Assembly (NCBI GenBank): GCA_034406715.1
Contig: CP137872.1
Location: 744,001 to 808,000 of the forward strand
DNA length: 64,000 bases
Origin: Rhodotorula mucilaginosa
Taxonomy: Eukaryota; Basidiomycota; Microbotryomycetes; Sporidiobolales; Sporidiobolaceae
Reading direction: 5' to 3'
Shown here: positions 56,185 to 64,000 of the stretch, piece by piece
Numbering within the stretch: the stretch's first letter is position 1
How the letters are laid out: every line of letters starts with the position of its first letter
The notes under the pieces: model-generated
Told to the model about the DNA's origin: nothing
Seen by the model: only the letters and a program-made list of their open reading frames with translations
The model's database searches: none
Translations under genes and position numbers: made by a program

Positions 56185-57374
56185 TTAAGAACGGGGCTTC
56201 TCCTTCTTCTCCTTCCAGACTGTTGAGCGGGAATCGCGGGTCAGCGAGAGGCAAGACAGCGTATAGGGAAAGACATGTAATGACGTACGAGCAAGGAGAC
56301 CGACACCCGAGACCTTGACGACCTGTAAGACGGGGAGCGCAGCGTTGTCAGCGAATGCCCCACCTCTCTTAACCAACACCTCCGCGGCAGCAAAGTCCCG
56401 CGAAAGAGTATGGCTTTGTAAGAAGGCGCTCGGCGAACCTTGAAGCGAACACCCGGGATATCACTGTGGAGGGAACAATGTCAGTCTCCCCATTCTGCGG
56501 CGAGAAAAGAGCAAGAGTTGCGCCACTCACCCCTTCGCCTTGCCCTTGCGACCGAAACCAGAGACGAGGACCTCTGCACGCCGCAATCACAAAGTCAGCG
56601 TGCGTGTCCCGAGAGCAAGGGGCAGGTGGAAGCGCACCGTCGTTCTCGTCGACAAAGTTGAGGCAACCGTCGTTCGGGACGAAGGCGGTGATCTTCTTGC
56701 CGTTCTTGATGAGCTGGACACGGACACACTTGCGGATGGCCGAGTTGGGCTGCTTGGCCTCGACACCGACCTTTTCGAGGACGATGCCCTTGGCGTGCGA
56801 CGAACCACCGGTCGGCGACGAGCGGTACGCGGTGCCGAGCGCGCGCTTCTTGTAGTTGTTGTCGGCCCAGCGGTTGTCGCGGCGGTCGTCACGGAGCTTG
56901 CGGCCGGCGAGCAGACCACGAGGCTTGCAGGATCCTGTTGGGACAATTCGCGTTTCCCCGGAGGCACACCAGAGTCAGCATTTTCCGTTGTCCCCATCGC
57001 CTCAAACGTCCTGTGTCTGTATGGTCGACTTCTGCCGGCCGCCTCTTTGTGCCCGTGCGAACTGCCACGGCTGCGCCTCGCCGCCCGCTCAGGCGGGGTG
57101 ACGGCAGCACTCGTCCCGCTCGCCTCCCAGTGCTCGCCCTGCACTCGTTCCTGCCCGGCCTAGCCCGTATAACCCGTTCCAATGCTTCGGGGACGACAGT
57201 GGCGGCGCTCAGGTGGGTCGATGCGCGAGTCGGAGCTGCGGTGAGGACCCGAGTCTGCCGAGCTCGCCGTTCTCTCGCGCGGCGTCGTCGCTCCGTTCGA
57301 GCGGGTGGTTCGAGGGCGGGGGGGATAGACGGTGGTAAGGACAGTAGAGTACACGTGAACGTCGACTTGCCCAT
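56185..57374 (-). CDS. RPS23: 40S ribosomal protein S23 (uS12)
   Basis: Universal decoding-centre protein of the small ribosomal subunit. Six exons (57374-57371, 56934-56638, 56573-56531, 56463-56439, 56322-56289, 56219-56185) give 145 aa, the yeast length. The body reads [55 protein letters not shown] with the invariant PNSA and the hydroxylated-proline loop, and the end is [12 protein letters not shown]. The first coding exon is just ATGG, followed by a donor GCAAGT, so intron 1 (57370-56935, 436 nt) is a GC-AG intron; joining it gives [15 protein letters not shown]. No GT donor near the ATG restores the frame. Intron 1 is the longest intron in the window, as is common for ribosomal-protein genes; I saw no C/D-box snoRNA signature in it. 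Confidence 0.93.
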
Positions 57375-57741
57375 GATGAAGCGGCGGGTACAGAGACGGG
57401 GAAAGTAACCGGACGAGCACGAGTCGCTTCGAGTCGCCAGCCGCGCGCCTGCGTCTGCTCGCCCTCCCCTCGACGCGCTGCCCACAGCTCACGCTAGATC
57501 TCGGTCAGGTCATTCACGTAGCTCAGTATATTGCAACACTAGACTCGTCCATTCTCCAGCTCATTCCATTGCCTCTCCGCCTCGACGCACCTCGTTCCGA
57601 GCCCTCACCTCCCAGCTTGGACTCGCCGCTTCACCGCCAACTTCTATTCCAACCCTTTGTATTCACTTTCAATAGCAAGCCTCGCAATTAGCACAGCCTC
57701 CTTCTCCTTTCTCGCTGCGTCTACTTAGCTCCCGCTCAGCC
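57375..57741. promoter_or_regulatory. Divergent promoter region, RPS23/BMT5
   Basis: A 367-nt space between outward-transcribed ribosome-related genes, with pyrimidine-rich tracts at about 57540-57720 upstream of BMT5 and a TATATTG near 57527. Shared control of ribosome-production genes is plausible but not shown. Confidence 0.45.
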
Positions 57742-59716
57742 ATGCCGAAAGCACCAAAGAGGAAAGGAAAACTCGCAACCGGTCAGTCTCCAGTTGCACG
57801 CTGGTCCATCAAGAGGAGAGCTGACTCGCCCAACTTGAAACCGCCGGATGATCGAACATGAAGCTCTCGCTGGCCAGCAACAGGCGCAGCAGCAGCGGCA
57901 GATCGAGGAACGCGCTCGACAAGCCCAGCTCGACCGTGACCGCGCAAAGCAACTCAAGGCGAACCGGCAGCAGCATCAGCCGGCGGGCGGGAGCGCAGAT
58001 GTCAAGGGCAAGAAGCGAGCGCGCGACGACGACGATGATCAGCCCGAAGACGGAGCTGAACGAGCTGCTGCAGAGGACGAGAGCGTAGCGACGACAAGGC
58101 AGGGTCCGGCCGTGCAGCCGTTCAAGAAGGGAGAGCGGGTTTTGCTCGTCGGCGAAGGTGAGTTTCGCGATTTATCCCATTCATCCCGCCGACGAACGCT
58201 GACACGGGAGAAACTCGACAGGCAACTTCTCCTTTGCGCATGCACTGCTCCGACCAGTGTCCTCTGCGGCGGCGGCAGATGCTGCCTCTTCGTCGTCGTC
58301 CTCGCCTCGCGCTGCCGCCGCCACCGCTGCACCGGTTCAACCCTACGTGAACCCATCGCTACTCTGCTGCACCGCATACGACACCGAAGCCGTCGCATCT
58401 CAGAAATACCCCGACCTCGCAACGCACATCACAGCTCTCCGAGACGCAGGTGCTACCGTCCTGTTTGGCGTCGACGGGACCAACCTCGCCTCGTCGAAAG
58501 AGGTTCGCCAGTTTGCCGGGTTCGCACCGACCGGACCGGTCAGGGGTGGCAAGAAGGAGAGGAGACGAGTCAAGGGGAAGGGGAGGATGCTCGAAGGTTG
58601 GGCCAACAGGCTCGATGACCTGAAGGAGGAACAGGACGGCGAGGACCGGTCGATCGGGTTCGACAAGATCGTGTTCAACTTTCCTCACGTCGGTGCGTCT
58701 ACATCTTCAATCTCCCCTTGATCTGATCTCTTCGCCGAGAGGATCCACGTGAGCTGACGAGACGGGTAAAACGTCCGTGCGCGCACACAGGCCAAGGCAT
58801 CACGGACCAGTCGCGCAACATCCGCGCGAATCAAACCCTTTTGCTCGACTTTTACCGCTCGGCTGCTCCTCTCCTCCGTACCGGCAAAGCCCGTGCCCTT
58901 AGCTCGTCTGCGAAGTCGAACACAGGCGACTCCAAGTCTGGCTCAGAAGATGACGACGATGAGGAAGAAGACCTCGTCGCAGCGGCGCAAGAAGCTCAGG
59001 ACATTGCGAACCTCGGTCTGCTCGGCGACACCTCGATGCAAGCTGGGATCTCGGCCCCCGCCGCTCCTCCGCCCTCGGCGAACCGCGGCACCGTCCTCCT
59101 CACTCTCCGCACCAACGGCCCTTACGCATCCTGGCTCCCGTCCCAACTCGCGACGAAACCCTCTCTCCTCTTACCTTCGCTCTACCCACCGCACGAACTC
59201 AAACTCCGCTCAACCCCGCAGCGAGGAGGGGAACAACCTCGGTACCGGACTGTGCGGAGTTGGAAGTTTGAGATGCGCAAGTGGGAAGAGGAAGGGTACG
59301 AACATCGCCGGACGATCGGGTACGAGGAGAAGTATGCGGAACTGGGAGGGGAGGCGGCGAGTAGGAATGCGGATTTGGCGATGACGGCGAGGGAGAGGAA
59401 GCAGCGCAGGATCGAGGCCGCCGCCGCGAGGGCGGGTCTGGGTGAGGACGAGGAGGACGAGCGAGAAGACGTCCCCCCGTCCAAACGAGCTGGCTCGCGT
59501 CCACCATCGCAGCCTGAGCAGCAGCAACACGACATCCGGACGTGGGAGTTTGAGCTCGTCACTCCCGAGGACGAAGCAAGCACCGCTCGTCGAGGCGGCG
59601 GCGGTGCGTCGAAACGGGCAGGTGGAGCGCGCGGCGCGTCGGGTGGTGGTCGACCGGCTCGAGGTGGCAAGTTCCAAGTTGGCGGGGCGAACGACCCTGA
59701 CCTCATGAGCGATTAG
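57742..59716 (+). CDS. BMT5: 25S rRNA (uridine-N3)-methyltransferase, Bmt5 family
   Basis: Nucleolar SAM-dependent methyltransferase; the yeast enzyme makes m3U in 25S rRNA. Four exons (57742-57781, 57864-58157, 58222-58692, 58791-59716) give 576 aa. A lysine-rich start (MPKAPKRKGK) and Gln-rich coiled region precede the Rossmann core: SAM loop LLVGEGNFSFA near residue 107-117, then CTAYD, VLFGVDGTNL and FDKIVFNFPHVGQGITDQSRNI, all diagnostic of the family, and NQTLLLDFYRSAAPLL. The C-terminal third has a charged insertion, FEMRKWEEEGYEHRRTIGY, and a Gly/Arg-rich end. Exon 2 uses an AAG acceptor (57861-57863), the only one that fits phase. A decayed copy of the 3' end lies downstream. Confidence 0.9.
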
Positions 59717-60986
59717 AGCGGCAAGAATTCCTTGGTGCAACGAATCGATCGTTTGATCGACTTGGTCTCGAGACGGTCTGATCAAGGAGGACAGCGAACT
59801 TCTTCAGTAGAACGGCGGCGGTCTTTCGAGAGGGCGCGATTGTTGCTCCTGCAGTCTCAAACTGCCGCCACCGCAGACTCGAACGACGCAATGGCGGCCG
59901 CGCCATGCCTTGCCGTGCCGACTGGATCAAGTGACATGGCAGCTGACCGCAGCAAGTGCAGAGTGCTCGCAAGCGTGAAGTAAGCATGCACACTTTTATG
60001 GAAAGAATCCGAGAGCAAAACGAGTACCGAAGCACCTTTCGAATCCATTCATTCCTGCCCCCTGACTTTCTCCTCCTGCTCTTTCTCGCCGGACATCTCC
60101 CAGTCAATAGCAAGAGCGCTGGCACTCTCTCGACGGACCGAATCTCCGGCAGCGCCTTGTTGCGGACAAACGCCACACTCTTCGATTCTACCCGACTCGC
60201 GCCGCCGAGACCGCGACGACCAGCGTACATGCAAGCGGAATCGAGCGTGTATGGTAATATTGCATGCATCGCTCGAACCTTGCCCGGTTCTCGACCCTGT
60301 CGATAGCGAGAAGCGAGCGGAAGTTGTTAGACCGCGTTGCAGCGACCGCGAACCCTGACGCGATCCTCCCCCTCGCCCAAAGCGCACGAGTCGCCCAAAG
60401 CGCTTGAGGAGAAAGATATACAATACAATCGTGATCGGTGGTGGTCCGGCATGTGCCGTATGCGCCTTCCAGCGCTTTTCCGATGCCTTGCAGCGCTTGG
60501 AAAAGTCAGCTGGACGCCGGGCTGACCGAGGAAGACCGCCGCCCTTGTTCGCTTCATTCACTCGCCATCACATGCGAGGGTTCACAACGTTGCGCAGACC
60601 ATCATGTTCAGGTCTTTCTAAAGTCGTTCAAAAGTTGTTCGAGACACTCCGCTGCCCGCGCACGCCCACTCAACGAGCGCTCGGGCGAGGGTGACTTCTC
60701 GAGCCCTCCGGCAGCAGCGGCAGCTCGATGCAATGGACCACCGCTCCAATCCCACATTGATCACTAGCAATGTTGGGCAGAAATTTCCTTGGCGAAAAGG
60801 ACGTTTGAAGGCGCTGCAGTGGAAGTCGTTGAGCTTATCTCGACCAGGTAATCTCCCTTCGCTCAACCGTGTCGACCATCCGATTTCGGTCGACCGTCGA
60901 CGAGATTGCTGATCCTCGGTTCGTCTTACTACTGACACCCACTATGCACAAGAAGCTCGACAGCGAAGGCGAGCTCTTATCTCGTA
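59717..60986. other. Non-coding stretch downstream of BMT5
   Basis: Both strands show only short overlapping frames of biased composition. A 12-nt motif (CGCCCAAAGCGC) is repeated about 20 nt apart near 60370-60405. No gene is supported. Confidence 0.4.
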
Positions 60987-61292
60987 ATGTCTTCCAATTG
61001 CCCGCACATATCGGATGACTTTCGGCTCGGCGCGGACTGGCAGCAACGGCATGAGAGCGAGCGGCGAATTGTCACGTTAGAGGATGACTGGGTCTACTGG
61101 AACTGCCCTGCTCCTCCTGACGGCGAGGCATGGTCGTTGCCATTTTGCGTCGACATCGACCTTCCCAAGCCGCCGAGCACCGACTCCTCGCGTAGTGCCC
61201 CGCGCAGTCACCTCACGACCGGGTACAGCTCGTCGCGCAATGCATCTACGACGAGAAGACGATTGGACCCAGTCCGACTTTGGACGCGCTAG
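60987..61292 (+). CDS. Orphan small ORF, doubtful
   Basis: A 101-codon frame. Its first 65 residues (including DDWVYWNCPAPPDGEAWSLP) look more protein-like than neighbouring chance frames, with Trp, Cys and Pro in a non-repetitive pattern, whereas the last 35 are Ser/Arg-rich and run into the BMT5-derived segment. I do not recognise it. It could be a short lineage-specific gene, the exon of a decayed gene, or chance. Confidence 0.22.
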   Translation: MSSNCPHISDDFRLGADWQQRHESERRIVTLEDDWVYWNCPAPPDGEAWSLPFCVDIDLPKPPSTDSSRSAPRSHLTTGYSSSRNASTTRRRLDPVRLWTR

Positions 61293-61640
61293 CCGTCCGC
61301 CGCTTTCGAAAGCAGCAGCAACAGCACGTCCGAATTTGGGAGTCTGAGCTCGTCGCTCTTGAAGACGAACCAAACACAGCTCGCCGTTGAGACGGTCCGG
61401 CATCGTCGGCGGCGTCGAGTTCAAAGCGGGCTGGTGGAGGGCGCGGCGCCGGAGGTCCATGGGAGATCTCGAGGGGGAAAGGGTCGGCGGGGCGGATGGC
61501 CCTGAACTCCTTACGCTAGCAAGTAGAGCCGTAAGAGCTTAGTGTAGCGAGTCGATTCAGTCCTGACGCCAACGAGCACAGCGACTCCTAGCCAGAGCGG
61601 GTGGTCTTTTTGAAAGAAAGGGCGCATTGCGGGCACTGCG
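61240..61640 (+). pseudogene. Decayed partial duplicate of BMT5 3' end
   Basis: This stretch aligns by eye with 59460-59840 in the same orientation. Shared blocks include CAGCAGCAACA, GAGCTCGTC, GAAGACGAA/GAGGACGAA, CTCGCCGT/CTCGTCGA, then a diverged Gly/Arg-rich part, the GAGTCGATT/GAATCGATC segment after the stop, and GGTCTTT...AGGGCGC in the 3' flank. The similarity covers the last 80 or so codons of BMT5 and about 100 nt beyond its stop. In-frame stops appear early (after NTARR), so it is not translated as a BMT5 tail. It looks like an old tandem segmental duplication, 1.75 kb from its source. Confidence 0.65.
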
Positions 61641-63320
61641 ACGAGAGATGTTGTCGACGACCACAATGATTCCCACCCGGCCACCGGGGAATGCTGCAGC
61701 GATGAAAGGTCGATCGATAGCAACGTCGAGACGTTCCGAGCAGGCGCGTGATCGGCTCCAGCTGAAGCACAATATTTTAGGCAAAAGGCAGTAGAGTTGA
61801 ATGGCATGCATGTACACACGCGAGCACCGATTACAGTAGAGGACACGCTAGTGACACGCTTCACAAGCGGTAGTTCGTGAGACAGGCATGCAGCGCGTGA
61901 GAAATATGTACAAAGCGAGCGTCGTCCGCGCGCCAGTTTGCACCTCGCGCGTGTACGCCCAAGCTGGCCTCCCCGGTCAACCTAGGATCAAGCCGGTCGA
62001 CAGCAAATGACAAGCGGACCGGTCAATTACAGCGCGCTGTGGGCTGCACGAGCGGGGGAAGAGGCTGCAGCGAGAGGAGTGAGAGTGCATGGAAGCTTCG
62101 CGCATGCAGGGATGCAGAGCAAGGACGTGGTGATGTGCCAAGAGGACCGGTAACGGGTACGGTATTGCGCGCTCAGCTCTCGTGGCGTTGGAACGCCTGG
62201 CGTTCAGTTCGAAGTCGGAAGGTGGCGAACGCACATGGTGATCCTCACCCTTCGCAGACGACAGCCGGGTCGCTACGCTTCCTCGCGAAGCATATGCAGC
62301 GCCGTCGTGTCCGGTGGCACGGAGAGAGTATAGCGGGCCGCGGCGTGCGAAGAGAGCAGCGCGTCATGGCAGGTTCCAGCCAGTAGCCGGGCGCCGCCTC
62401 CAGAAACCGACCTAGCCTCGGCGACAGGTTGAGAGCCGTGCCGAGAGATCGATAAAGTAACGGTCCTTGACCGCGAGCGTTCCCAGCTGGCCAGCTGCTG
62501 CAGCTGCAGCCTGCCGCGAGCAATCCCGTGCATGGCGGCGTGGACACCTTTCTCGCTCCCGGGCCACGCGTGAAGCCCGCGGGCTCGACTCCGGGTCAAT
62601 CGAGAACGGGCGCGCAAATTGGGGGATTTGCTGGACCTCCGCGGGCAGGAGCTGCTTCGAAGAAGGGACCCCAGCACCGCATGGAACGCGGCTCCTGTTT
62701 AATCGATTTCTGAACTTCGGAGATCGCCATGAGAGATCTTCTGATGATGAGGCGGCCAAGACGCCGACCGACCACGCGAGGCAACGGTGCATTGTGATTG
62801 GTCGAGTTGTCACAGCCAAGCCACCTCAAGGGACTGGCGACGCATAAGTTACTCGGGCAGCAGCGGTTCTCTATGCGTTTGCGCCCTCGTAGTCTATACC
62901 GGTCGCTGAGAGGCAGCAGCTATGGTTGTACAGTCTTCGAGCCATTTTGACCGCCGGCAAAGCTCATCTGAGAAGGCTGCCCACGGGCTTGCCTGCCGCC
63001 GGCAGCAGCTTGCAACTCTCCTCCGATCAAAGATCTAAAGGAGATGGATGCGCTTTTAGCTTGGCATTTTTGAGGCTCCGCATTTCGCTTGCAGGTGCTG
63101 GATCGGGACCAGTGGAGGGCTTCAACCGCGTGTTCCCCCGGAGGCTTGCGTGGGTGCCCTCAAGCCCCCGTGCTGCAGACTGTTTGGACCCCCTCGCTCT
63201 CCGCTTGCTTCTCCTCTTTCTGTGTGCTCTTCTCCCAACCTAGTTCCGCTCCCCTACACCTCCGCCACTTCGGGTCCTCTTCGTCGCGACCGTCAAAGCC
63301 TACCGCGCCACAAGCTCAAC
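61641..63320. other. Intergenic upstream of sugar transporter
   Basis: About 1.7 kb without a supported gene. The last 300 nt are probably the transporter's promoter and leader, with pyrimidine-rich tracts at 63180-63240. Confidence 0.4.
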
Positions 63321-64000
63321 ATGAGCCTCCTTCAAGGCACCGCGGACGTGAGCGCCATCGAGGCGCCCGTCACCATCAAGGCATACCTGCTGTGAGTCCG
63401 CGGCTTTCACAGAGTGGCCGGAGGGATGTTCTCTCGTCGCCGCAGTTGCACCTGCAGTGCGAGAGTCTTGCATTCTCGTTCTGCTGCCGACGACACCCGC
63501 ATAAACCGAGCTTCAAGCGGCTCCGGAGAACGTTTGCTGACTCGCGTCGTGGTACAACCAACAGCTGTGTCTTTGCTTCCTTCGGAGGTATCTTCTTCGG
63601 TTACGACTCGGGTTACATCAACGGTGTCCTCGCGTCCAAGGTCTTCATCCGCGCTATCCAAGGCCCCGATGCCACGGCAATCTCCTCGTCCAACACCTCT
63701 TTGATCACGTCCATCCTCTCCGCCGGCACTTTCTTCGGTGCCCTGATCGCCGGTGACCTCGCAGACCGATTCGGTCGGAGGTGGACTATCATTTCGGGAT
63801 GCGTTATCTACTGCGGGTACGTTACCTACGGTCTGGCGGTTCTTGGTGTGTTAGCAGCGAATGACTGACGCCTTTGGACCTGCAGTGGTGTCGTTATTCA
63901 AATGTTCGCCGCCTCTGCCCTCGCTACTATCGTCGTTGGTCGTCTCGTCGCCGGATTCGGTGTCGGATTCGTCTCGGCCATCATCATTCTCTACATGTCC
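63321..64000 (+). CDS. MFS sugar (hexose-type) transporter, N-terminal part
   Basis: Sugar-porter family major facilitator, cut by the window edge. Exons 63321-63391, 63565-63816 and 63886-64000 (continuing) encode about 145 residues. After a short cytoplasmic N-terminus comes helix 1 with FASFGGIFFGYDSGYINGVL, a helix 2 region ILSAGTFFGALIAGDLADRFGRR carrying the GxLaDrxGRR signature, and helices 3 and 4 ending RLVAGFGVGFVSAI. These motifs are those of fungal hexose and quinate-type transporters; the substrate cannot be decided from this part. The first intron is 173 nt, long for this window. Confidence 0.88.

Noticed and set aside
56935-57370. Intronic snoRNA in the long RPS23 intron
   Set aside because: I found no convincing C box and D box pair or H/ACA layout; it cannot be supported from sequence alone.
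1-64000. Transposons, LTR elements, CRISPR arrays, rRNA or tRNA genes
   Set aside because: I saw no transposase or polymerase motifs, no long terminal or spaced repeats, and no tRNA A-box and B-box pair that could be trusted outside coding sequence.

Overview
The window looks like nuclear DNA of a GC-rich basidiomycete yeast. My best guess is Pucciniomycotina (the red-yeast / Microbotryomycetes group), inferred from the high GC content, the many short introns (mostly about 50-100 nt) with CTGAC or CTGAT branch sites, and 5' splice sites that are often GTGCGT, GTACGT or GTCAGT. Nearly all genes encode conserved eukaryotic proteins. I see no transposon, viral remnant, CRISPR array, rRNA or tRNA that I can support.

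Layout. 0.9-4 kb: ESCRT-III VPS2 (+) and an F-box protein (+). 4.6-7.7 kb: a 17-exon anion:cation-symporter MFS gene (-), then a 2.2-kb spacer. 9.9-21.3 kb (+): a FUN30/SMARCAD1 SNF2 ATPase, mitochondrial ATP synthase gamma, an F-box/beta-propeller protein and the snRNA-activating complex subunit SNAPC3. 21.5-29 kb: SWS1 (-) diverging from the PPG1 phosphatase (+), then CDK11 (-) diverging from a PAP2 lipid phosphatase (+). 29.2-35 kb (+): an M13 metallopeptidase and mitochondrial SCOT. 35.4-43.9 kb: NOT4 (-) diverging from ELF1 (+), then KU70 (+). 44.5-49.5 kb: two tandem leucine-rich paralogues (-). 50-56.2 kb: a DPB3/CHRAC15 histone-fold gene (-) diverging from a WDR6/Trm734-like gene (+), then RPS23 (uS12, -), whose 5' end lies at 57.4 kb. 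57.7-59.7 kb: BMT5 (+), followed by 3.6 kb without a clear gene that holds a decayed partial copy of the BMT5 3' end. The window ends inside a sugar transporter (+).

Exon structures were rebuilt by joining open frames at splice signals so that the family sequence and reading phase stay continuous. In almost every case the summed coding length is an exact multiple of three. The genes do not form one pathway. Chromatin, transcription and DNA-repair factors are common (FUN30, DPB3-like, KU70, SWS1, SNAPC3, ELF1, CDK11, NOT4), but they are ordinary housekeeping genes.

The most unusual feature is gene structure. There are coding exons of 4, 7, 9, 13 and 16 nt, 3'-terminal exons of 9-18 nt that carry conserved C-termini, GC-AG introns in RPS23, ATP3 and one leucine-rich paralogue, a likely damaged donor in KU70, and several intron-length multiples of three with no stop. 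I did not find a convincing new multi-gene system.
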